Source of the DNA: Flavobacteriales bacterium
GTDB taxonomy: Bacteria; Bacteroidota; Bacteroidia; Flavobacteriales_E; Vicingaceae
Direction: 5' to 3'
Assembly (NCBI GenBank): GCA_020635815.1
Contig: JACJZB010000002.1
Coordinates: forward strand, 385,053 to 449,052
Length of the DNA: 64,000 nucleotides
Under the pieces are notes generated by a model that had not been told where the DNA came from, searched no databases, and was given only the letters and a program-made list of their open reading frames with translations. Shown here piece by piece: positions 34,842 through 43,237 of this stretch (position 1 is its first letter; every line of letters begins with the position of its first letter). The translations under genes were made by a program, and so were the position numbers.

Positions 34842-35990
34842 TTAAGAAACCTCTGGCTGTTTTACCCTCAATAGTTTGGTTAATTTTAAAGAAACATCAA
34901 GAAATAAAATCTTTGGATTGGCATTTCTTTCTATGTGATAAATTGCATCATTAAACAACTCAATAATATCGATGCAATTAGCTCCATGTATAAAAGGAGC
35001 AAACTTTTCTAAGAATTTATTTTCATTAGGGGATACTCTATTTAGAGATGCATCACCATAGTTTTGAATTAAACTTTCTCTAAAAATATGTAGCGAATAA
35101 TTTAGAAATTGCTTTTGTTTTTCACGCCCCAATTTAACACTATCTTCTGAGAAAGAAATTAGCCCTGGAACATCTGCAACAAAACCCATTCTCATCCATT
35201 TGGTAAAATGTGTGTAGAAAAATTCTTCAACACTCGATTCTTCAATTATTTTTTGAGCTTTTACAAAGTTTCCATCAGCAAAGTTGGTAATATTTATTGC
35301 TTGATTTTCTTGTAGGTTAAACTTCTCGGTGAGCGCAGCACTTAAATCAGCATCCGTTATTTTGTCAACTTTTACTAACTGAGTTCTCGAAAGAATTGTG
35401 GGTATAATTTGTTCCGAATCATGAGCAACAAGAATAAATAATGTTTTGCTTGGTGGCTCTTCAAGAATTTTCAGCAATTTATTTGCAGAGCTAGTATTAA
35501 ACTTTTCTGGATACCAAATAATCATTGTTTTGTATTCCGACTCATAGGTTTTTAAGCTAAGTGTTTTTAAAATTTCAACACTTTCATCTTTCGGAATAAT
35601 TAATTGCTTATTTTCGGTAGCCAATTTCTCTTGTAAATCGGGTAAAGTGATGTATCCTTTTTTCTCTACAACCAACTCACGCCATTCTGTTATAAACTTT
35701 GAACTTACAGGGTCTTTTTTTATAGATTTATTGGTTGCTACTGGAAAAACAAAATGTAAATCAGGGTGAGCTAATTTTTCAAATTTTATACAAGAAGCAC
35801 AAACACCACAAGAGTCGATTTCTGTTTTATTTTCACAGGCAATATATTGTGCATAAGCAATGGCCATCGGTAAGTTTCCACTTCCTTCAGCTCCTACGAA
35901 TAGTTGAGCATGACTAATTCTTCCTTCTTTTACAGTAGCGATTAATCTTTTTTTCACATCACTATGACCAACTATTTCTTTAAATTGCAT
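34842..35990 (-). CDS. holB: DNA polymerase III subunit delta' (HolB)
   Basis: The 382-residue protein is the delta' subunit of the clamp loader. It has the AAA+ start VGHSDVKKRLIATVKEGRISHAQLFVGAEGSG, a zinc-binding cluster (CENK...CGVCASC near residues 52-66), the sensor region IIWYPEKFNTSSANKLLKILEEPPS and ILSRTQLV. The Walker A lysine is replaced (GAEGSGNLP), as expected for delta', which does not hydrolyse ATP. The ATG is 5 bases after a TACTTTTG box on the minus strand, so a nearly leaderless mRNA is possible. It is divergent from pgk. Confidence 0.93.
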   Translation of the reverse strand: MQFKEIVGHSDVKKRLIATVKEGRISHAQLFVGAEGSGNLPMAIAYAQYIACENKTEIDSCGVCASCIKFEKLAHPDLHFVFPVATNKSIKKDPVSSKFITEWRELVVEKKGYITLPDLQEKLATENKQLIIPKDESVEILKTLSLKTYESEYKTMIIWYPEKFNTSSANKLLKILEEPPSKTLFILVAHDSEQIIPTILSRTQLVKVDKITDADLSAALTEKFNLQENQAINITNFADGNFVKAQKIIEESSVEEFFYTHFTKWMRMGFVADVPGLISFSEDSVKLGREKQKQFLNYSLHIFRESLIQNYGDASLNRVSPNENKFLEKFAPFIHGANCIDIIELFNDAIYHIERNANPKILFLDVSLKLTKLLRVKQPEVS

Positions 35991-35995
35991 ACGTC

Positions 35996-36003
35996 CAAAA
36001 GTA
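35996..36003 (-). promoter_or_regulatory. -7-like box (TACTTTTG) for holB
   Basis: Exact TAnnTTTG match on the minus strand, ending 5 bases before the holB ATG. Confidence 0.45.
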
Positions 36004-36045
36004 AATATTATAAGCCTTTTGTGGGTTTATTTGGTTAGGAAATTT

Positions 36046-36053
36046 TACATTTG
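36046..36053 (+). promoter_or_regulatory. -7-like box (TACATTTG) for pgk
   Basis: TACATTTG fits TAnnTTTG and lies 18 bases before the pgk ATG. A TTG at 36019-36021 gives a spacer of 24 bases, near the normal range. Confidence 0.5.
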
Positions 36054-36071
36054 TTTTAAAAAAATTCAACC

Positions 36072-37262
36072 ATGCAAAATATAAGTACTTTCGATTTTTC
36101 AACTAAAAAAGCATTAATAAGGGTGGACTTTAATGTACCGCTTGATGAAAATTTTAATGTTACAGATAATACAAGAATTTTAGCTGCAATACCTACAATA
36201 AAAAAGGTGTTAAATGGAGGGGGTTCTGTTGTTTTAATGTCTCATCTAGGAAGACCAAAAGATGGCCCTGAGGAACGATTTTCGTTAAAACATATTGTTG
36301 GTGAGATAGAAAAATTATTAGGCAGTAAAGTATTGTTTGCTGATAATTGTATTGGAGCAGAGGTTCAAAAAATGTCTGATAATTTACAACCTGGAGAAGT
36401 GTTGCTTTTAGAGAACTTACGTTTTTACAAACATGAAACGGCAGGGGATAAAAATTTTGCTCAACAATTGGCTCAACATGGAGATGTTTACGTAAATGAC
36501 GCATTTGGAACAGCTCATAGAGCACACGCATCTACCGCAATTATTGCTCAATTTTTCCCTGAAAATAAAATGTTTGGCTATTTACTTGAAAAAGAAATAG
36601 AAAGTGTTTCTAAAGTTATGGATAAAAGTGTTGCTCCAGTTACTGCAATTGTTGGTGGGGCAAAAGTGTCTAGTAAAATTATTATCATAGAAAATTTATT
36701 AGACAAAGTAAACAACATCATTATTGGAGGAGGTATGACTTATACCTTTATTAAAGCATTGGGCGGAACAACAGGAAACTCGTTGGTTGAAGATGATTAT
36801 TTAGAAACGGCAAAAGATATTTTACTGAAAGCAAAAGCAAAAAATGTAGCTGTTTTATTACCAGTTGATACATTAGCGGCTGATAATTTTAGCAACGAAG
36901 CAAACACACAAAGTTGCGATACAACTGCTATTCCTGACGGATGGATGGGCTTAGATATTAGTGAAAAAGCAATTAAAGATTATACAGATTGTATCATCAA
37001 TTCAAGAACTATTTTATGGAATGGCCCTATGGGTGTTTTTGAAATGGAAAAGTTTGAAAATGGGACAAAAGCCATTGCTTATGCTGTTACAGAAGCAACT
37101 AAAAGAGGAGCTTTTACACTAGTTGGAGGAGGAGATTCTGTAGCTGCTGTAAATAAATTTAACTTAGCAGACAAAGTAAGTCATGTAAGTACTGGAGGAG
37201 GAGCAATGTTAGAATATTTAGAAGGAAAAGAATTGCCAGGTATAGCGGCTATTTTGAATTAA
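36072..37262 (+). CDS. pgk: Phosphoglycerate kinase
   Basis: Cytosolic glycolytic enzyme that transfers phosphate from 1,3-bisphosphoglycerate to ADP. The 396-residue length is standard. Recognisable motifs are RVDFNVPLDENFNVTDNTRI, SHLGRPKDG, LLENLRFYKHE, VNDAFGTAHRAHAS, GGAKVSSKI, NGPMGVFEMEKF and LVGGGDSVAAVNKF with the nucleotide-binding glycines. The start is the usual family position. The next gene begins two bases after its stop, using TTG. Confidence 0.97.
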   Translation: MQNISTFDFSTKKALIRVDFNVPLDENFNVTDNTRILAAIPTIKKVLNGGGSVVLMSHLGRPKDGPEERFSLKHIVGEIEKLLGSKVLFADNCIGAEVQKMSDNLQPGEVLLLENLRFYKHETAGDKNFAQQLAQHGDVYVNDAFGTAHRAHASTAIIAQFFPENKMFGYLLEKEIESVSKVMDKSVAPVTAIVGGAKVSSKIIIIENLLDKVNNIIIGGGMTYTFIKALGGTTGNSLVEDDYLETAKDILLKAKAKNVAVLLPVDTLAADNFSNEANTQSCDTTAIPDGWMGLDISEKAIKDYTDCIINSRTILWNGPMGVFEMEKFENGTKAIAYAVTEATKRGAFTLVGGGDSVAAVNKFNLADKVSHVSTGGGAMLEYLEGKELPGIAAILN

Positions 37263-37264
37263 AT

Positions 37265-39061
37265 TTGTTAAAACATATTAAATATTTTAAGTTAGATAGA
37301 TTGGTGGAGAAACCAATACTATTATGGGGAACAATTATATTATCTAGCTTAAGTGTTTTTATTATTCCTTTAATAAAATTTAACCACCTTTTTATTGCAA
37401 GAGATTGGACATTATACAATTGTTTAAGCTATTTCACTCAATCTAGTTGGTTGTACAATAAAACAATACCTCATCATAACCCTTACGTATTAGGGGGGTA
37501 TGATATTATTGCAAGCCCTCAGTCTAAGGTTTTTAGCCCATTAACCATTTATGACTTTTTATTTTCAGCACCTTATGCTAGTTTATTCTCTCTATTAACT
37601 TTATCAATATTAGGCTGTTTTGGAATGTATAAGCTATTGTGCTTTCTAAAAATAGAAAAACTACCAGCATTGTTTTGTGCTTTAATATATGCTCACGCAT
37701 CATGGTTTTCTTTACATTTTTCAGAAGGACATGTGGTTTTTGGGTCATTTCAATTAATGAGTGTTGTATTATATTTTACCTTTAATCTTACAAAAGCAAC
37801 ATATAAAGTTTATTTAGCGGCATTATTAGCTTTTATGGTGCTAGATGGAGGCATGTATGCTTTTATTTACAGTATCATCGTTGTTATTTTTGCTTATATC
37901 TTCCGTTTAAATAGTTTGTCATTTAAAGCATTAATTAAAAGTGTAAATGAACAATTTTTTCAATCAATATTTGCATTATTTATTTTTATAGGTTTAGCTG
38001 GAGCTAAAATAATTCCCTTATTAATTATTCATCATGATCGAACTTCAATAAAAGAAAATATCTTGTTGGATATGAAATCTATTTTACATGCCTTTTTCAA
38101 CCCAAACCAATATTTACATCTTAAAATTCCCAATGCAAATTTTTATGAGTACGGAATAAAATTTCATGAAGTAGGAGCATATATAGGAATATTATCGGGT
38201 GTTATTATTTTAATATATTTAGTAACTAAATTTCAAAGAAAATATATTCCTTATTTATTATTTATGGGGTTGTTTTTTTGGGTAGGAACAGGTATTGGAT
38301 ATAAATTCAACCCCTGGAGCTTATTTCAAGAAATACCCATAATTAGTAATGCTCATATACAAACAAGAGCTTTATTCTTGGTTTACTTTACATTAATTAT
38401 TTTATTAGGATTCTCATTAAATTATTTTTTAAACTGTTTAAATAAAACAACCTTTTTAGCAATTGTTTTTCTTTTAACAATCGAAGCTTTAATCATTCCA
38501 AATATTGCTTTTTATAAAGTGTATCAACACGAAGAAAGTCTATCTAATTCTAATGTGTTTAATAGTTATTTAAAAAATACAACCGTTGAAAAAACCATTA
38601 GTACACCAGGTAGTGGTTGGGGAAAAGATTTTGAATTATTTGAAAATAAAAATATAGCTAGTAGAGGCTTTATAGATAATGCTGTTACTCAAGGAGAGAT
38701 AAAAACTATTACAGATAAAGATTATATGGGAGAGGCTTATTTTTTGTTAGGAAAAGGAAGTGTTCAGGTTAATAGTTATACACCAAATGGCTTAGTAATT
38801 AAGATTAAAACAAATGAGCCAAGTGAGATACAGTTTAACACAAATTTTTTATCTAATTGGCGGTCATCAAATGATAAAATAACCGTATATGATAAAAATG
38901 GATTGTTAACCATTCATACAGATAAAATAGATGAAATAATTACTTTAAAGTATTCTCCCGATTATTTAAAGATTATTCTTCCCTGTTATATAATTTCTTT
39001 TCTTTCTCTTTTAGTTTTCTTTTCTTTCAGAAAAAGAAAATTATCTAATTACTTTCCCTAA
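37265..39061 (+). CDS. Polytopic membrane protein, possibly envelope polysaccharide related
   Basis: The 598-residue product has about 11 hydrophobic segments (from about residue 18 to 400, and one at about 570-590) and an extracytoplasmic domain of some 150 residues near the C terminus. The first loop contains FIARDWTLYNCLSYF and a later part GGYDIIASPQSKVFSPLT, features like the YfhO or GT-C membrane families, but I cannot assign it. No ATG exists near the start of the frame; TTG at 37265, two bases after the pgk stop, is the best start and suggests coupling to pgk. The 3' end overlaps the convergent glycosyltransferase gene by 21 bases. Confidence 0.7.
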   Translation: MLKHIKYFKLDRLVEKPILLWGTIILSSLSVFIIPLIKFNHLFIARDWTLYNCLSYFTQSSWLYNKTIPHHNPYVLGGYDIIASPQSKVFSPLTIYDFLFSAPYASLFSLLTLSILGCFGMYKLLCFLKIEKLPALFCALIYAHASWFSLHFSEGHVVFGSFQLMSVVLYFTFNLTKATYKVYLAALLAFMVLDGGMYAFIYSIIVVIFAYIFRLNSLSFKALIKSVNEQFFQSIFALFIFIGLAGAKIIPLLIIHHDRTSIKENILLDMKSILHAFFNPNQYLHLKIPNANFYEYGIKFHEVGAYIGILSGVIILIYLVTKFQRKYIPYLLFMGLFFWVGTGIGYKFNPWSLFQEIPIISNAHIQTRALFLVYFTLIILLGFSLNYFLNCLNKTTFLAIVFLLTIEALIIPNIAFYKVYQHEESLSNSNVFNSYLKNTTVEKTISTPGSGWGKDFELFENKNIASRGFIDNAVTQGEIKTITDKDYMGEAYFLLGKGSVQVNSYTPNGLVIKIKTNEPSEIQFNTNFLSNWRSSNDKITVYDKNGLLTIHTDKIDEIITLKYSPDYLKIILPCYIISFLSLLVFFSFRKRKLSNYFP

Positions 39062-40252
39062 AACATTGCCGTTATCAAAAATATATTGACTTTCTTGTGG
39101 TAAAGAGTTATGAGATATTGGGCTTACTATTAATTCTTTTACTTTCTCAAATACTTCAGATGTTGAGATAAGCTGCATACAGGTATTATTTCCTTTACAT
39201 GGTGCAATTTCAAAATCATGAACGCAAGGGCTACAATAAACCTTTTTATAAATGATATGAGCATTATTATTCATACCGTATTGCTCGGGAGAACATGGCC
39301 CAAATAGACATATTATTGGCGTATTAGTGCAAAAAGCAATATGCATAGGACCAGTATCGTTTGTTACCATTAATTTGGCATTTTTTATTATTCCTATTAA
39401 TTCGTCTATTGATGTTTTACCTGCTGTATTAATCACTCTTGGGTTGTTTATCATCGTTTTTATTTCCTCAGAGTACTTTTTTTCTGAACTACTGCCAATA
39501 ATAACAATGGTTTTATCAGTAAACTCTTTTAAAATTAGTTCGATTAATGCAACAAAGTTGTGTTTATCCCATCTACGTTCAATTCTTAGGTCAGAGGCAT
39601 TAGGATTGATTACAATATAGTTGGAGTAATTGTGTGTTCTTGAAATCCCTTCATTAACTAATGGATAAAGAGAATTATCTTTAGTGTTGGAAACTATTAA
39701 TCTAGCTAATTGTAGATACACTTCAGATATGGGAACTCTAGGATTGAAGAACATCATGTGTGTATAGATGCCCATTCTAAAGGAACTAGAACGTAAGTAA
39801 AAACCAATTCGATTTGTGGATAAGGAGAAAAGAGTAAATAAAGTGCTGTAATCAGAATAGATTTCAAGATCAAAATAAACTTCAGGCCTTTTTCTAATCA
39901 AAAACAGTAATGATTTTATGTTTGAAAGAATAAACTTAAGAAGAGAACTATCATCAACAGTAACAATAGTGTTAATCCATGTAATTTTTTTTAAAACAGT
40001 TTCGTTTGTTTTTGTGCTTACAAAAATAATTTCAGCATTTGGGTGTTGAACTCTAATAGCATTAATCATTGGAGTGGCTTGAATAATACTACCCATGCCT
40101 TTAAATTTACATATCACAATAGTTTTAAACTCCCGATCTAATGAATGATTAATCTTTAATAACTGACCCAGTATTCTTACAATAAAATTGAAAAAATAAG
40201 CAACTGGTTTCGCAATTAATTTATCAATTAATATTTGTTGTTTAATATTCAT
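39041..40252 (-). CDS. Glycosyltransferase family 9 (heptosyltransferase-like) protein
   Basis: The 403-residue protein shows the GT9 two-domain pattern: IVICKFKGMGSIIQATPMIN at the N-terminal domain, EIIFVSTKTNETVL, and the nucleotide-sugar part with TAGKTSIDELIGIIKNAKLM, VTNDTGPMHIAFCTNTPIIC and LFGPCSPEQYG. GT9 enzymes add heptose or similar sugars to the lipopolysaccharide core at the inner membrane. The C-terminal extension carries several Cys (YCSPCVHDFEIAPCKGNNTC), a pattern common in GT9 enzymes. It overlaps the upstream 941-residue membrane protein gene by one base, so the two are surely cotranscribed. Confidence 0.9.
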   Translation of the reverse strand: MNIKQQILIDKLIAKPVAYFFNFIVRILGQLLKINHSLDREFKTIVICKFKGMGSIIQATPMINAIRVQHPNAEIIFVSTKTNETVLKKITWINTIVTVDDSSLLKFILSNIKSLLFLIRKRPEVYFDLEIYSDYSTLFTLFSLSTNRIGFYLRSSSFRMGIYTHMMFFNPRVPISEVYLQLARLIVSNTKDNSLYPLVNEGISRTHNYSNYIVINPNASDLRIERRWDKHNFVALIELILKEFTDKTIVIIGSSSEKKYSEEIKTMINNPRVINTAGKTSIDELIGIIKNAKLMVTNDTGPMHIAFCTNTPIICLFGPCSPEQYGMNNNAHIIYKKVYCSPCVHDFEIAPCKGNNTCMQLISTSEVFEKVKELIVSPISHNSLPQESQYIFDNGNVLGKVIR

Positions 40253-43077
40253 TATGGAATATGTTTATAAAATTCTATCCCCGATAAGTTTACAGCATCT
40301 TGTTTAGATATTCGTATAGATTTAGGGGTGGGACTATGCCACAAATAATGATTACTTAAAGGAATCATATAGGTAAAGTTATTACTTAGTTGTTTAAATG
40401 TAGTTGTTCCAATTAATGTTGTATCGTTAAAAATATCGACTTTAATTTCTTTGTTGTTTTCAATGGAGTCATAAATTAGGTTTATATAAACTCCTTTAGT
40501 AGAACTTAGTTTTTTCTCAATTTTCAATTCAACATATTCTGAAGATTGAGTAAGCAAAATCTTATCTTCTCCTACTTTCTGATAATGTTCCGTTTTATGG
40601 TTTTTAGCAAAGTTACTTATTGTTGCTGCTGCATATTTATAATCATAGGTTTTGGGTAAACTAATAAGAGTATCTGTTTCATCCACATTCCATTCAACTT
40701 TAACCGATTTACTATACCAAATACTACGATTGTTAATTATACCATAAGGAACGTAGTTTTCATAAATATATTCTGCTATTAAAATCTGCCTCATGGAATT
40801 AGGAACACCATCTGTATTATCCCACCAATTTGGAGGGTAATTAGAATAAACAACAATAGGGGTTGATAATGGGTTAACTTTTTTTAATTGTTCCTTTTGT
40901 AAAAACTCATCAACCGTATTTTGAAGGTTTTGACAGAAAAAGGAAGGAACTGCTCTGTTACAATAATAATACAACATTGGAGTATTAGAAAAGTCTAAAA
41001 AGGTTTGGTTAGGCAAAAGGTTTACATCTAAAAATTGTTTAAAATCATTGTAGGTCTCCTCTTCAAATTCTAAATTAGAAATAACTCTATCTCTTATGTT
41101 TTGATTGTTATAAATCGTTGGCAAGCTTAATAGAGGCGAACTTGTTAAAAACGTTTCTAGCTTAGATTGATTAGAATTAACTGGGAAATATTTAATAAAA
41201 ATAATTATACAAAAAGATAAACCCAAAAAAGTTAAATATCGATAAGTGATGGTTAGGTGTTTTATAAATGTTAGTAGAAAAAGTGCTGTTGCAATATAAA
41301 CAGTAGAAGCTAAAAAAGAATCTGAGTTTTCCATAAAATTATGACGAACTAATCCTCTTTGAAAATTTGTAAGAAAAACTATAAAAAGAAATAATGAAGA
41401 ATAGAGAGAGAATTTCTGAAAATCAGAAAGGATATGCTGTTTGTAACGTAAATAATATATACTTATCATTATAAATAAAAGGCTACCTAAGGGCAGGATG
41501 AGGTGGAAAATAAAGAATTGTTGATTAAAGTTATTTGCCATCAAAGAGTAACCATGAGCTTGGCTAGCAGAGATGTAATGTAATGTTGTTGTTATTATTG
41601 TTGCTAAATATTCTGTTGATCGAAAAAGAATACTTAAAAGCAAGGTTAATAGTATTAGGCAAGAGAATAATCCAACTCCCTTTAAAAAACTATTTATATT
41701 TATTTTCTTTCGATTGATAAATAAAGATAATGGCAAGAAAATGATAGTCGTAAATACTGATGAAACACCCAAATCTAAACGCCAGAAACAACTTGCCACT
41801 AATAACAGTAGTAAATATAAATAGTTTTGTACGGTTTGTTTATATATAAGCTTTTGGATAAAAAAGAAGATGATAATGCTAAAAAATAGATTTATACTAA
41901 ACAAATCTCTTACAAAAGGAAATGTAACCAAAAATAAGAGCGGCAGCACCCTATTTTTAAATAATTTAAATAGAAAAATATAGGTAATAACATAAAACAA
42001 AATCTCGTATAAGAATTTGTAAGTTAAGAATGACATATTGTTGGTATAACCGTAAAGGAGATTATATATTAACCCATAAAACTGTTCTGAAAACATATGA
42101 GAAGACATAAAGTCTAGAAAAGGAATTTCTTTTAAAGAAAAGATACGCATCTGGGAAATAGCTGGGTTGGCTAACTCAAAAAGTTCCTTTGGCTGCTCTA
42201 TAATTGGTGTGTATAAAGTAAATAAAAGGAAAGAAAAAAGAGCACTAAAAATAGTGTATTTGAAAACTGACTGTATTGTGAGTTGTTTTTGAGGATAAAT
42301 CCGACTCCACCCCAAATAAAAAATACTAATAATCACCATGAAGCATACAAACAATAGTTTATAAGAAATCCATGAGTTAAATTTAAAATGAGCAAATAAA
42401 TGAATTTCGGAAGATAAGAAGATAGATAAAGGAATAAATGTAAGTGGGAAAAAGAAATGGATATAATTTTTTAAAAATAAATTAAAAAAATATTTAGGCA
42501 AGAGAACTAAAAAATTTAAACCAACTATAATCAAAATGAAACCCCATTGAATGTTATTGATGATAAACAAATTGTTAAAAACAAACATGAAGGCTGAGAG
42601 AAGAATAAAAGATAGGGCTATAATTATCCCAAATAATTTATCATGATTAATTATCCTTATAACTTTATAACGTTTTTCTAATACAGAGAAAAATAGTTTA
42701 GTAAAAAATAATGTTAAAAAAAAGTGAATAGCTTCAGTATTCTTGACTCCTATAACATCTGATATAATCAATAAAATAGTAGTTGCAGAAATCAACGTGA
42801 GACTTCTCAGCTTCGTTTCGTTAATTTTAAACTGATAAAATAAAAAATAAATTAATGGCGTTAAAAATAATAGCCCTCCAATTATTTTATAGAAAAAAGA
42901 AACTCTTTTAGCAATGTCAAAATTATCTAAAGTAGCTTGGCTTATGTATAAATTATTGGGATTTAACAGGGAAAAATCGGGATCTCTAAATATTAAATAA
43001 ATAGCATATATAGAAAGAAATGAAGAAATTAGAATAACTTCCTTTTTTAATTCAAGATTAAAAAATCGTTCTTTCAT
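40252..43077 (-). CDS. Very large polytopic membrane protein of unknown function
   Basis: The 941-residue product has around 16 or more hydrophobic segments over residues 10-645, then an extracytoplasmic domain of about 290 residues. In the middle a loop reads MRIFSLKEIPFLDFMSSHMF, which recalls the substrate loop of GT-C-type glycosyltransferases; the C-terminal domain includes YYCNRAVPSFFCQNLQNTVD and NYPPNWWDNTDGVPNSM. I cannot name a family. It is translationally linked (one-base overlap) to the downstream GT9 gene, which suggests work in lipopolysaccharide or surface glycan assembly. The tRNA-Arg gene lies 20 bases upstream in the same orientation. Confidence 0.75.
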   Translation of the reverse strand: MKERFFNLELKKEVILISSFLSIYAIYLIFRDPDFSLLNPNNLYISQATLDNFDIAKRVSFFYKIIGGLLFLTPLIYFLFYQFKINETKLRSLTLISATTILLIISDVIGVKNTEAIHFFLTLFFTKLFFSVLEKRYKVIRIINHDKLFGIIIALSFILLSAFMFVFNNLFIINNIQWGFILIIVGLNFLVLLPKYFFNLFLKNYIHFFFPLTFIPLSIFLSSEIHLFAHFKFNSWISYKLLFVCFMVIISIFYLGWSRIYPQKQLTIQSVFKYTIFSALFSFLLFTLYTPIIEQPKELFELANPAISQMRIFSLKEIPFLDFMSSHMFSEQFYGLIYNLLYGYTNNMSFLTYKFLYEILFYVITYIFLFKLFKNRVLPLLFLVTFPFVRDLFSINLFFSIIIFFFIQKLIYKQTVQNYLYLLLLLVASCFWRLDLGVSSVFTTIIFLPLSLFINRKKININSFLKGVGLFSCLILLTLLLSILFRSTEYLATIITTTLHYISASQAHGYSLMANNFNQQFFIFHLILPLGSLLFIMISIYYLRYKQHILSDFQKFSLYSSLFLFIVFLTNFQRGLVRHNFMENSDSFLASTVYIATALFLLTFIKHLTITYRYLTFLGLSFCIIIFIKYFPVNSNQSKLETFLTSSPLLSLPTIYNNQNIRDRVISNLEFEEETYNDFKQFLDVNLLPNQTFLDFSNTPMLYYYCNRAVPSFFCQNLQNTVDEFLQKEQLKKVNPLSTPIVVYSNYPPNWWDNTDGVPNSMRQILIAEYIYENYVPYGIINNRSIWYSKSVKVEWNVDETDTLISLPKTYDYKYAAATISNFAKNHKTEHYQKVGEDKILLTQSSEYVELKIEKKLSSTKGVYINLIYDSIENNKEIKVDIFNDTTLIGTTTFKQLSNNFTYMIPLSNHYLWHSPTPKSIRISKQDAVNLSGIEFYKHIP

Positions 43078-43096
43078 TATTATTTAAATTAAAAAG

Positions 43097-43170
43097 TGAC
43101 CCCGGAAGGATTCGAACCCTCAACCATCAGAGCCGAAATCTGATATTCTATCCAGTTGAACTACGGGGCC
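43097..43170 (-). tRNA. tRNA-Arg (anticodon TCG)
   Basis: On the minus strand the sequence folds into a full cloverleaf of 74 bases: acceptor GGCCCCG with CGGGGTC, D arm GTTC/GAAT type, anticodon stem TCAGA/TCTGA around loop TTTCGGC (anticodon TCG), and T arm GAGGG-TTCGAAT-CCTTC. Discriminator base is A, as expected for arginine. CCA is not encoded. A TATATTTG box is 12 bases upstream. Confidence 0.95.
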
Positions 43171-43182
43171 ATCAATTTCTCA

Positions 43183-43190
43183 CAAATATA
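43183..43190 (-). promoter_or_regulatory. -7-like box (TATATTTG) for tRNA-Arg
   Basis: Exact TAnnTTTG match on the minus strand, 12 bases before the tRNA 5' end, a fitting distance for a short-leader tRNA promoter. Confidence 0.55.
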
Positions 43191-43237
43191 TCATATTTTT
43201 ACACAATAAATTGTAGTTTTTCTAGTTAAGAAGCATC

